A stretch of DNA of 7,701 bases from a bacterium (GCA_021782295.1 JAJXVC010000086.1:1-7701); one strand, 5' to 3'; numbered from the stretch's first letter, positions 1 through 7,494 are shown. The notes: generated from the sequence alone by a model not told the origin. Program-made: numbers and translations.

Positions 1-55
1 CTCCCGGCAAAGCAAAGGCACGGTGGGCGTCGTCGATACGCTGTGCAAAAGTCAT
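1..55 (-). CDS. 5' end of an unidentified gene, cut by the window edge
   Basis: An open frame starts at the ATG at 55..53 and runs without a stop to the edge, giving MTFAQRIDDAHRAFALPG. The ATG overlaps the TGA of the upstream SDR gene in an ATGA arrangement (4 bases shared). This is the same junction type seen elsewhere in the window and suggests translational coupling. No clear Shine-Dalgarno sequence precedes it, which fits re-initiation after the SDR stop. Eighteen residues are too few to assign a family. The call rests only on the open frame and the overlap, so a chance open frame cannot be excluded. Confidence 0.5.
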   Translation of the reverse strand, partial: MTFAQRIDDAHRAFALPG

Positions 56-819
56 CCCGGCATATTTCGCTCGTGTGGCCCCTGGAGCCCCCCGGTTACC
101 GGAAGAACGACTCCGGTGATGAAGTCGCGCTCGGCGGCGACGAAAAAGCGTACTGCATCGAGCACGTCTTCGTAGGAACCCGCGCGGCCGACGGGATTGG
201 CGGCGGGTATCTTTCGCGCTTCGGCGCGGTCGAGCGACTTTTCGCGGATGTCGCCGGGCTCGATCGCGTTGACGGTGATTCCGTGCCGCGCGACTTCGGC
301 CGCGAGCGTACGAAGCAGCGAGACGAGTGCGCTCTTCGCTGCCGCATGGAGACCGAGCCCCGGCGCCGGAATGCTCTGCGCGGAACCATTCATCCCGAAG
401 GCGACGATCCTTCCGAATCCTGCTTCGCGCATGGCAGGAAGGACGGCCCTCGCCGCAAGCCACGCACTACGCACGTTGCCGTCGAACATCGCGCGATACG
501 CCGTTTCGTCGGCACGCTCTAACGCTGCAAATTGCAGCGGCCCGACTGCATGAACCAGCGTATCGAACGGGCCGTGTTCGTTCACGCAGCGATCGAGCGC
601 GCTTGCAATCTCGCTCGCGTCGGCGAGAAAGTCGATCTGCGTTGCGCTCGCAATCGCCCCTTCGGCACGGATACGAGCGAGCGTGTGCTCCGGAGAGCTC
701 TCGCGCCAGGTGATGGCAACGCGATTGAATCCATCGCATGCAAGCCCCGCGGCGATTCCCGCAGCGAGCCCGGAGGCAGCTCCCGTGACGAGAACCGATC
801 GTCCGTTAATTCGTCGCAC
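52..819 (-). CDS. SDR-family oxidoreductase-like protein with substituted catalytic tyrosine
   Basis: This 255-residue protein has the usual length and Rossmann layout of classical short-chain dehydrogenases/reductases. The nucleotide-binding glycine motif is TGAASGLA at 12-19, where the last Gly of the usual TGxxxGxG is Ala19. HAVG (90-93) stands where NNAG is expected. Asn115, Ser146 (in GMNGSAQ) and Lys162 match the conserved Asn, Ser and Lys, and PGD (188-190) is the usual Pro-Gly after the sixth strand. The YxxxK tyrosine is His158 (HAAAK), and no other Tyr lies nearby. From memory, B. subtilis YmfI-like SDRs carry Phe there, so this may belong to an FabG-like branch lacking the Tyr. Substrate is unknown. 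The GTG start at 819 shares 14 bases with the end of the RND gene and has only a weak Shine-Dalgarno sequence, so it is probably co-translated with that gene. Family membership is firm; enzymatic activity is not. Confidence 0.9.
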   Translation of the reverse strand: MRRINGRSVLVTGAASGLAAGIAAGLACDGFNRVAITWRESSPEHTLARIRAEGAIASATQIDFLADASEIASALDRCVNEHGPFDTLVHAVGPLQFAALERADETAYRAMFDGNVRSAWLAARAVLPAMREAGFGRIVAFGMNGSAQSIPAPGLGLHAAAKSALVSLLRTLAAEVARHGITVNAIEPGDIREKSLDRAEARKIPAANPVGRAGSYEDVLDAVRFFVAAERDFITGVVLPVTGGLQGPHERNMPG

Positions 820-3800
820 CTACCGGAGAGAGTTCGGCGCGCACTGCGCGGCGATCCGCTCGCCGCTCGAGCGCACCCATCCACGTATTGTAGATCATCG
901 GTACGAGAAAGAGCGTAAGCACGAGCGACGAGAGGAGACCGCCGATAATGACGGTGCCCATCGCTTGGCGCCACTCCGCCCCTTCGGCGAAGCCGAGCGC
1001 GAGCGGCAGCATGCCGAAGATCATCGCTGCGGTCGTCATCAGAATCGGGCGGAATCGCGTTGCGGCCGCTTCGACCACCGCCTCGCGCACGCGCATGCCG
1101 CGCTTGCAGAGCGTATTGGAGTAATCGACGAGGAGAATGCCGTTCTTCGCGACCAATCCGAAGAGCATCACGATTCCGAGCATCGAGATGATATTGAGCG
1201 ACTGTCCGAGCTCACCCGGAAGATGTCCCATGAATGCGAGCAAAATGAGGGCACCGACGACGGCGACCGGGACCGAGAACATCACGATGAGCGGCTCGAG
1301 GAGATTGCCGTAGAGAATCACCATCAGGAGATAGACGAGACCGAAGGAGGTGAGGAGGGCGATTCCCATATTTACCAGCGTTTCGGAGAGAAACTGCGTA
1401 TCCCCCTGCGCCTTCAGGTGCACTCCGGGCGGCAAAAAGCCCGGCTCATGCAATTTCTTTTCGAGCGGCGCGACGACTGCACCGAGCGCGTACCCGGGCA
1501 GGATATCGCCCAAGACGTTGACGACGCGCTGGCGATCGTAGCGTTCGATCTTCGTCGGAGCTTTCTCCCAGCGGAAGCGCGCGACATCACCTAAGGGAAT
1601 CAACGTTCCATCGGAGGCGCGCACCTTCACGTTCTGGAGTTGCGCGAGCGTGCTGCGATCGGCCTTCGGAAATTGCACGTAGACATCGATGAGGCCATTG
1701 GGCGTCCGCACGCGCGTCGCCACCGCGCCGGCGATCGCGATGCGCGCTGCTTCGGCGGCCGCGGCGGGCGAGACACCGAGCAGTATCGCCTTCCCACGTT
1801 GGATGGCAACCCGCAGTTCGGGCGCGGCGACCTCAGCGGAGGTCTGAACGTTGACCGAGCCTTTCGTCTCTCGCAAGACGTTCGCAATTTTTTCAGCGGC
1901 GGCATTGATCTCGTTGTCGGGGCCCAGCACGGCGTAGAATATCGGCTGCCCGCTCCCACTTCCGGTATCTGCGCCGACCTGAAAATCACCGCCCGGTGCG
2001 AACGCGGCGAATTTGCGAATCTTCGCGATCGTCGCGTTGGTATTCCCGCGATCGGCAGCGTGCATATTCGCATCGAGCTGCGCATAGTTGCCGCCGGTGA
2101 GCGAGCCCCAACCCGAGGGCATGCGCCCGACCGTCGAACTGACCGATTTTACGCCGGGGAGTTTCATAATCGCCCGTTCGATTGCATCGACCCCTTTGGC
2201 GGTGACGGCGATCGGCGTGCCAGGCGTATATGCCAGCGTCATGCGAATATGTCCGGTCTGTTCGGCGGGAACGAAATCGAAATTAATTCCCCCAAGTGCC
2301 GTCATCGCCAGTGCAAGCACTGGCGGAATAATGAGCGTTGCCACTGCGGTGGCGCGATGTGAACCGAGAGTCGAGAAACCGCGCAACCACGGGTGAACGT
2401 GCCCCCGTCGCCGCAAGAAGGCTGCGAAACCGTAGGCCGAGAGCGTGCCGACCAAAATAACGCCGTCGATCGGAATGGCGTTTGCCCCGCTGCCGACCAA
2501 CGCGAGGGAATTGATCAGCAAGACCGCGCAGACGAACGCAACGAAACGTCCGTGCCGCAGTGCGGCAGGTAACAATCGCGTACGATAGAGATCGAGCACG
2601 GTGTTATAGCGATGCACGAACAGATTGAGGAGCAAGAGCGCGAGCGCGAAAACGCCGAACACGTTGAGAATCGTCGCGCGGAGTATCGCTCCGGCAGCGA
2701 ACAGTACGACTGCGGCGACAAAAACCGAGAGATGCGCGCGCCGCGTATCGAGCGCGGCGAGCCAGCGCGGCGGCTCTTTCTCAACTTTTTTGACGCTCCA
2801 GAAGGCCGCCAACATCGGCGTCAGCGTGAAGGAGACCAGCAGCGAAAAGAGCGTCGCGATGACAACGACTGCGGCATACTCTTTGAGATAGGCCCCGACG
2901 ATGCCCGGTAAGAACGCAATCGGTAGAAAGACGACGACGTCGACCATCGTAATGGCGATCGCCGCGCCGCCGATCTCGGTGCGACCATCGATCGCGGCGG
3001 CGTGGGAATCTTTCCCCATCGCCCTGTGGCGCGTGATGTTCTCTAGTACGACAATCGAGTCATCGACGAGAATACCTATTATCAACGCCAACCCCATCAT
3101 CGACATACTGTCGATGTGAAAACCGAACGCTTTCATCAGCACGAAGGTCGACAGAATGGAGGTCGGAATCGAAATCATCACCACTGCGGCGTTGCGCCAG
3201 GCGTGGAGAAAGAGCATCATCACGATCGCCGTGAGCACGACCCCTTCAAAGAGAGACTGCCAAACACCGATCAATGACTTTTGCGTAAAATCGGCCGGCG
3301 CATCGATTTCGTGAAAACTAATCTGCGGAAACTGCTTTTCGATCGCTTTGATATGCTCGCGCGCGACCTGCGTCGTGGTTATTTCGTCGGCGCCGATCGC
3401 GCGCCCCAAACTCACGTAGAGGCGCGGTTTGCCGTTATAGTGGGAAATCGTTCGCATTTCGATGTGGCCGTCATCGACGCTCGCGACGTCGCCGACGCGA
3501 AGATTCTTATCGCTCGTGCCGGGAATGACGAGCGGGATACCGGCGATATCGCTCGCGTTGTCGATTCCCGAGCGAATCGAGACCGTCGCTTCGCGCGTCG
3601 GTTGCTCCAAGAGGCCGCCGGGGAGATTCGCATTATTTCCGGCCACGGCATTGAACACGTCACCGAGCGTCGCACCGAGCCCGTCGAGCGCGGCGGGATT
3701 CGGCCGCACGTTGAATTGCCGCGTCGCAAGGCCGTAGACATCGACGGTTTGGACGTTGGGAATCTCTTGCAGCATCGGCTCGATCTGATTCGTCGTGAGA

Positions 3801-4264
3801 TCCGCGAGTTGCATCGGCGAGAGCGTCGAGGAACTCAGCGCGAGGTCGAGCAACGGCTGCGAGGCGCCGTTCCGTTCTACTGAGGGCGGATTCATATCGG
3901 CGGGCATGTAGATACGCGCGGTATCGACACGGCGCTGAACGTCGATGGCGGCGATATCGAGATTGGTTCCGAGGCGGAAGCGCACTAAAACGACGGCGCT
4001 CCCTTCTTGCGTCGTCGCCGTCACCTGATCCATATTTTGGGTTCCGACGAGTTGGTCTTCAATCGGTTTGACGACCAACTTTTCCATCGTCTGCGGTGAA
4101 GCACCGGGATATCCGGCAGCGACGATTACCAACGGGTAATCGGTTCCCGGCGGATCGGCGCTACGCCCGATCTGAAAGAAGGCGACCAGTCCGGCGACGG
4201 CGAGCGCAACGAAGATCGCCGCGGTGACCATCGGCCGGGATATTGCAAAACGGGTCAACCACAT
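806..4264 (-). CDS. RND-superfamily efflux pump permease (HAE1/AcrB type) with enlarged central membrane region
   Basis: This is an inner-membrane, proton-driven RND permease of 1152 residues; AcrB has about 1049. TM1 lies at about 11-31, followed by the first porter domain (about 32-335) with the family pattern YPGASPQTMEKLV at 52-64. TM2-TM6 fall at about 338-488. TM4 carries the paired aspartates Asp401-Asp402 (GILVDDS) and TM10 carries Lys1040 (GLVAKNG), matching the AcrB Asp407/Asp408/Lys940 proton relay, so the protein looks functional. A second porter domain spans about 660-955, and TM8-TM12 span about 961-1125. Between TM6 and TM7 (about 637-657) the linker is about 150 residues, against about 40 in AcrB, and holds four extra hydrophobic stretches. 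The ATG at 4264 has AAGGAG at 4279..4274, nine bases upstream. The 75-base gap upstream (4265-4339) holds no convincing promoter or terminator. No adaptor or outer-membrane channel gene lies in the window. A multidrug or other lipophilic-compound exporter is likely; the substrate cannot be read from the sequence. Confidence 0.95.
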   Translation of the reverse strand: MWLTRFAISRPMVTAAIFVALAVAGLVAFFQIGRSADPPGTDYPLVIVAAGYPGASPQTMEKLVVKPIEDQLVGTQNMDQVTATTQEGSAVVLVRFRLGTNLDIAAIDVQRRVDTARIYMPADMNPPSVERNGASQPLLDLALSSSTLSPMQLADLTTNQIEPMLQEIPNVQTVDVYGLATRQFNVRPNPAALDGLGATLGDVFNAVAGNNANLPGGLLEQPTREATVSIRSGIDNASDIAGIPLVIPGTSDKNLRVGDVASVDDGHIEMRTISHYNGKPRLYVSLGRAIGADEITTTQVAREHIKAIEKQFPQISFHEIDAPADFTQKSLIGVWQSLFEGVVLTAIVMMLFLHAWRNAAVVMISIPTSILSTFVLMKAFGFHIDSMSMMGLALIIGILVDDSIVVLENITRHRAMGKDSHAAAIDGRTEIGGAAIAITMVDVVVFLPIAFLPGIVGAYLKEYAAVVVIATLFSLLVSFTLTPMLAAFWSVKKVEKEPPRWLAALDTRRAHLSVFVAAVVLFAAGAILRATILNVFGVFALALLLLNLFVHRYNTVLDLYRTRLLPAALRHGRFVAFVCAVLLINSLALVGSGANAIPIDGVILVGTLSAYGFAAFLRRRGHVHPWLRGFSTLGSHRATAVATLIIPPVLALAMTALGGINFDFVPAEQTGHIRMTLAYTPGTPIAVTAKGVDAIERAIMKLPGVKSVSSTVGRMPSGWGSLTGGNYAQLDANMHAADRGNTNATIAKIRKFAAFAPGGDFQVGADTGSGSGQPIFYAVLGPDNEINAAAEKIANVLRETKGSVNVQTSAEVAAPELRVAIQRGKAILLGVSPAAAAEAARIAIAGAVATRVRTPNGLIDVYVQFPKADRSTLAQLQNVKVRASDGTLIPLGDVARFRWEKAPTKIERYDRQRVVNVLGDILPGYALGAVVAPLEKKLHEPGFLPPGVHLKAQGDTQFLSETLVNMGIALLTSFGLVYLLMVILYGNLLEPLIVMFSVPVAVVGALILLAFMGHLPGELGQSLNIISMLGIVMLFGLVAKNGILLVDYSNTLCKRGMRVREAVVEAAATRFRPILMTTAAMIFGMLPLALGFAEGAEWRQAMGTVIIGGLLSSLVLTLFLVPMIYNTWMGALERRADRRAVRAELSPVGATN

Positions 4265-4339
4265 ACGCCTTCACTCCTTGCCTGCACGAATGCGCCCAAG
4301 CGCTTCGCTGCGTACTACGCTGGAAGGAGCGGCGGAGTT

Positions 4340-4954
4340 TCAGCCCTGCGGAAGTGCCGGCCCCACTCCGGAGAGCAGGGCGCGCCGCTCGACCAAAGCC
4401 TTTCGCAGAACCGTAAGATCTTCCTCAAATGCACCGAAGGCCGCGTCGCTCTCGACGGCTTCCGGCGTTACCGTATTCGCTCGCTCGAAGAGCGCGGTCG
4501 CGGCACTCGCGAGCCCCACATCGAATGCGACCAAGCGATGCAGCGTCGGCAACTCGTCGCGGAGGCGCGACCAAATCGGGTCGGCACCCGGCACCTCGAG
4601 GGTGAGGACCGACGAGCCTGCCGCATCGATCCGCGCGGAAAGATCGTGCAGCGTCTTGACGCGCCGCATGGCATCAGGGGGCGGAAACGGTTGATCGCGG
4701 GTTGCCGGAGGAATGTATCGTTCGCCGTAGCGCGTTTCGAGCTTCCGGAGAAGCGCCGCAGCGTCGGCGAGCAAATTCGAGACGCGCTCGCGCACGAGCA
4801 GATCGTTTGCCCGTGCTTGATTGCGCGCGTCGTAAAAATTGAAGCCGAAACCGCTGAGCGCGACTTGCGCGAAAGCGACCGATGGATCGTGCGAGGGCTG
4901 CGACGGATCGAGCAGCGCCCGCACGACATCTTCCGACGGTATCGCCGGGTTCAT
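4340..4954 (-). CDS. uncharacterised helical protein coupled to the SPFH gene
   Basis: I do not recognise this 204-residue protein. It has no signal peptide or membrane segment and looks soluble and mostly helical. The most distinctive stretch is FGFNFYDARNQARANDLLVR (36-55), running into a long amphipathic helix (about 50-78). A Pro-rich break (81-93, PPATRDQPFPPP) and further charged helices (about 94-112, 127-160 and 166-194) follow. The short tail ends PALPQG. Its ATG overlaps the TGA of the SPFH gene by 4 bases (ATGA), so the two are almost certainly co-translated and probably act together at the membrane. The reading frame is supported by this overlap, by length, and by the absence of a better frame. 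A PspA-like role would be attractive for an SPFH partner, but I see no PspA signature. Confidence 0.85.
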   Translation of the reverse strand: MNPAIPSEDVVRALLDPSQPSHDPSVAFAQVALSGFGFNFYDARNQARANDLLVRERVSNLLADAAALLRKLETRYGERYIPPATRDQPFPPPDAMRRVKTLHDLSARIDAAGSSVLTLEVPGADPIWSRLRDELPTLHRLVAFDVGLASAATALFERANTVTPEAVESDAAFGAFEEDLTVLRKALVERRALLSGVGPALPQG

Positions 4955-5784
4955 TTTCCGGTCGTCGTTCCGGCGTCGGCGTTTCCAAGCGGAAGCACCG
5001 GCGCGGCGCCGATCGTAAAGGCCTGTCCGATTGCCATGTTCGGCGCGCTTGAAACGCCGCGCTCGGCCATGAGAATCGCCGCGTAATAGCGCACCGCCTC
5101 GATCTCCGAGAGTCCGAAGGCCTTGAGCGAGATAAGGGCTCGCATCCGTTCGTCGTTCGGACGAACGAGTACCTTAACGGTGTCGAGCGCGATGCCGTAG
5201 CCGTCGAGAAATTCGCTTAAGTGCGTGCGCACGAGCTCGGTAAGTTCGTGGATTTTTTCGTTGACTTTCTCCAGCGGCGTCACCTGGATGAGTTGGTTGA
5301 TCGCCTGTTCGACCACCGGCCCGGCATAATCGTTGATCTGGTCGGTCAATAACGCATGGCCGCGATAGGGCATATGCTGCACGAGCTTCAGCGCGCCGTC
5401 TTTGGTCGGCACGTGAATGTAGTAATCGACGTCATAACTCATCTCCGCCATCTCCGCCGAGAGCGCGATGCCGGAGGAGCGCACGACCAACTTCGCACGA
5501 TTGATGTAGATCGCTTCGTATTGCCACGGGCTCTGCCCGCCGAAGAAACCCTGCACGAACGATCCGACGAGCGGCTTATCTCCGGTCGTGATCGGATATT
5601 GCCCCGTTTCATAGACGTTGAGAATCGCGCCGCGCGATTTCAACACGCAGAAATGATTGCTCTCGACGGTGAGCAGCGAACCGCTCACAATACTTGCCGA
5701 CGGATAATGATAGATGAGGACCTCGGGGCCCATCACCTCTTGTCCGTTGTTGTCGAGGGTGGAGATGACGCTCATGATCGGCAT
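4951..5784 (-). CDS. SPFH/band-7 domain protein of the YdjI type
   Basis: This 277-residue protein has no N-terminal membrane anchor, unlike flotillins or HflK/C. It shows the layout I associate with the YdjI-like 'virion core protein' SPFH branch: an N-terminal segment GPEVLIYHYP (19-28), the strand-rich core GSLLTVESNHFCVL (35-48), and GQYPITT (61-67). FGGQSPW (81-87), then YEAIYINR (89-96), complete the core. Helices from about 140 to 245 form the oligomerisation stalk, with the final helix (EIEAVRYYAAILMAERG, 227-243) leading into a small-residue tail. SPFH proteins assemble into membrane-associated oligomers; in B. subtilis, YdjI is reported to work with the PspA homologue YdjF. I see no C-terminal zinc ribbon. 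The ATG at 5784 shares one base with the upstream stop (TAATG). AAAGGA at 5801..5796, 11 bases away, favours this start over Met4. The stop overlaps the next gene. The domain is fairly sure; the cellular role is inferred. Confidence 0.85.
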   Translation of the reverse strand: MPIMSVISTLDNNGQEVMGPEVLIYHYPSASIVSGSLLTVESNHFCVLKSRGAILNVYETGQYPITTGDKPLVGSFVQGFFGGQSPWQYEAIYINRAKLVVRSSGIALSAEMAEMSYDVDYYIHVPTKDGALKLVQHMPYRGHALLTDQINDYAGPVVEQAINQLIQVTPLEKVNEKIHELTELVRTHLSEFLDGYGIALDTVKVLVRPNDERMRALISLKAFGLSEIEAVRYYAAILMAERGVSSAPNMAIGQAFTIGAAPVLPLGNADAGTTTGK

Positions 5785-6152
5785 TAGCTGGATTGTCCTT
5801 TACGGGCGATGGGTGGAAGCGGAGGAAGCGCGTTGCGTGCGATCGATGCGCTGCGCGGCGCGAGGGGAGCGAGCGGAGCGATTGCTCCGGTGAAGAGTAC
5901 GCGTGAATCGCGCCGAGTCGTCGGCGCGGCCTGAGGAGCGGTTGTCGGAGTGGAGGTTTCGGGAATACTCGGCAGGCCCTCGGGGACCCCTTCCATCTCC
6001 TCGCTTGTGTCGTTTTCGACCGAGCGGTCGGTCGCATACGAGCGCCCGCGCCAAGAACGGCGCCGGTATCCATAGGAGCTCGCGCCACGTTTCTTCCCGG
6101 TGAAAAACATCCACAGCAACAGAACGCCGATAAACGGTAAGAAATGCCCCAC
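5784..6152 (-). CDS. small single-span membrane protein with Pro/Thr-rich tail
   Basis: This 122-residue protein is of unknown family. One hydrophobic segment (about 3-18, HFLPFIGVLLLWMFFT) is followed at once by a strongly basic stretch (20-37, KKRG...RRRSWRGR). By the positive-inside rule the tail should be cytoplasmic. An acidic patch (43-55), a Pro/Thr-rich disordered part (57-82) and a second mildly hydrophobic Pro/Ala segment (84-99, RVLFTGAIAPLAPLAP) come next. The start is GTG at 6152, the only start between an in-frame TAG and the membrane segment, and it has a weak ribosome site. The TAA shares a base with the SPFH ATG (TAATG), so the two are coupled, and it may anchor the SPFH protein, which has no membrane anchor of its own. 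It lies 31 bases after cobB and may be in the same transcript. Low-complexity composition makes family assignment unsafe. Confidence 0.75.
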   Translation of the reverse strand: MGHFLPFIGVLLLWMFFTGKKRGASSYGYRRRSWRGRSYATDRSVENDTSEEMEGVPEGLPSIPETSTPTTAPQAAPTTRRDSRVLFTGAIAPLAPLAPRSASIARNALPPLPPIARKGQSS

Positions 6153-6183
6153 GAGAGGCTTCTACCGCAGAAAATCGGCTTTG

Positions 6184-7494
6184 TTACGCCCTGACGCGGT
6201 CGAGCAGGTGGAGAAATGAACCCTGCACGCTCCCGCGCTGCATTCCCATGCGCAGCGAAGCACCCGTCGCGTCGCTGCATTCGAAGAGTGCCTCGGCCGC
6301 CGATTCGCTCGCGACGCTTGCGAAATGAAACTCGTGCCCACGAAGGCTCGCACCTGCGCTCGCAAAGGGCATCTCGACGAGCGTACGCACCTCGCGATAC
6401 CCGAGATGCAGACGTGGACGCGCATACGAGAATTGCAGCGGCAGAAAACCGAGCATCGCATGTTCGACTGCATCGCGGTCGGCGAGCCTCTCTCCAAGAA
6501 CCATGTAGCCGCCGCACTCGCCGTAGATCGCCGCATCACGCGCACGCGCCGCCTCCATACCGGCGCGAAAATTCGCGGCAGCAGCGAGCCTGTCGGCATG
6601 GAGTTCGGGGTAGCCGCCGGGAAGATAGACCGCATCGGCGTCGGCGCTCGGCCCTTCATCGGCAAGCGGCGAAAATCTCGACAGATGCGCCCCGGCGCGC
6701 CGCCACCCGTCGGTAATATGCGCGTACGAAAATGCGAATGCGCAGTCGTCGGCGACGGCGATATGCGAGCCGAGCGGCGCGAGCGGAGGTTCGTGCGACA
6801 CAGCGAGATCGCGAAGCGGCGCGGCGAGTTGGAGCAATGCATCGAGATCGAGTTGTGCCTCGCATGCGGCGGCGGCAGCATCGAGAAATCGTTCGAGGTC
6901 GTGATGCTCGCGTGCTTGCACGAGGCCGAGATGGCGTTCGGGAAGAGCGAGCGCAGCGTTCGAAACAAGCGCACCGAGGCTGCGAATCCCAATCGCCTCA
7001 AGCGACGGAACGATCGTCGCGGCATGCCCGGCCGAGCCGACACGATTGAGAATCGCTCCGCAGACGCGCAGCTCCGGGTCGTAGCGCGCGAGCCCGAACG
7101 CGACCGCTGCGGCGGTCGTCGCCTGCGCCGCAACATCGAGTACCAACACGATCGGCAGATCGAGTCGCTTCGCAAGATGCGCGCTCGATCCGACGCCGTC
7201 GCGCGCGCCGTCGAAGAGCCCCATCACCCCCTCGACCAACACGATATCGCTCTCGGCGGCGACCGCTGCGAGCTCCGAGCGTAGCGTCTCCTCGCGCATT
7301 CCCCAGAGATCGAGCGTCGCGGATCGACGCCCGCAGGCGACGGCATGAAAGGCCGGATCGATAAAATCCGGACCGACTTTCGCCGCACCGACGCGCAGGC
7401 CGCGGTTACGCAACGCGCGGAGAAGCCCTAAGGTCAGCGTCGTTTTTCCGCTTCCCGATGCGGCGGCGGCGAGTAGGAGCGCGCGTGCGTTCAT
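6184..7494 (-). CDS. cobB: cobyrinate a,c-diamide synthase (CobB/CbiA)
   Basis: This cytoplasmic enzyme of corrinoid (vitamin B12) synthesis uses ATP and glutamine to amidate the a and c carboxylates of (hydrogeno)cobyrinic acid. At 436 residues it has the usual family length. The N-terminal dethiobiotin-synthetase-like ATPase half has the P-loop AAAASGSGKTT (9-19), the signature KVGPDFIDPAFH (39-50) and VEGVMGLFDG (87-96). The C-terminal half is a triad-type glutamine amidotransferase. It has YLPGGYPELHA (290-300), the nucleophile Cys327 in GECGGYMVLG (325-334), LHLGYREV (362-369), RGHEFHF (385-391), and the catalytic His429 in GSFLHLLD. All key residues are present. The ATG at 7494 follows an in-frame TAG closely and has no Shine-Dalgarno sequence directly upstream, so translation may be leaderless or coupled to a short leader ORF. 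No other cobalamin gene and no room for a full cobalamin riboswitch is seen upstream. Sequence alone does not settle CobB versus CbiA substrate preference. Confidence 0.96.
   Translation of the reverse strand: MNARALLLAAAASGSGKTTLTLGLLRALRNRGLRVGAAKVGPDFIDPAFHAVACGRRSATLDLWGMREETLRSELAAVAAESDIVLVEGVMGLFDGARDGVGSSAHLAKRLDLPIVLVLDVAAQATTAAAVAFGLARYDPELRVCGAILNRVGSAGHAATIVPSLEAIGIRSLGALVSNAALALPERHLGLVQAREHHDLERFLDAAAAACEAQLDLDALLQLAAPLRDLAVSHEPPLAPLGSHIAVADDCAFAFSYAHITDGWRRAGAHLSRFSPLADEGPSADADAVYLPGGYPELHADRLAAAANFRAGMEAARARDAAIYGECGGYMVLGERLADRDAVEHAMLGFLPLQFSYARPRLHLGYREVRTLVEMPFASAGASLRGHEFHFASVASESAAEALFECSDATGASLRMGMQRGSVQGSFLHLLDRVRA

Noticed and set aside
683..1594. Long plus-strand open frame of 303 codons
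   Set aside because: It lies antisense to the end of the RND gene and the start of the SDR gene. Its product is a charged low-complexity sequence (Glu/Arg/His/Asp rich) typical of the mirror frame of GC-rich coding DNA.
3281..3883. Plus-strand open frame of 200 codons inside the RND gene
   Set aside because: It is antisense to the first porter domain of the RND permease, which has clear family motifs. The plus-strand product is Arg/Asp-rich and unrecognisable.
4265..4339. Possible promoter or terminator in the 75-base gap before the RND gene
   Set aside because: Only short imperfect repeats (around GCGAAGCGC) and no T-run or convincing -10/-35 pair are visible. Apart from the Shine-Dalgarno sequence at 4274-4279, nothing can be supported.
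5609..6517. Minus-strand open frame of 302 codons spanning cobB's end, the small membrane protein and the SPFH start
   Set aside because: It runs across three better-supported genes in a different frame, with Arg-rich composition. The TAATG junction and SPFH motifs support the smaller genes.
6162..7175. Minus-strand open frame of 337 codons overlapping cobB
   Set aside because: It is in another frame of the well-supported cobB gene, and its product is Arg/Ser-rich with no domain pattern.
6325..7284. Plus-strand open frame of 319 codons antisense to cobB
   Set aside because: It is the mirror of cobB, with no motif, no ribosome site that stands out, and Arg/Glu-rich composition.
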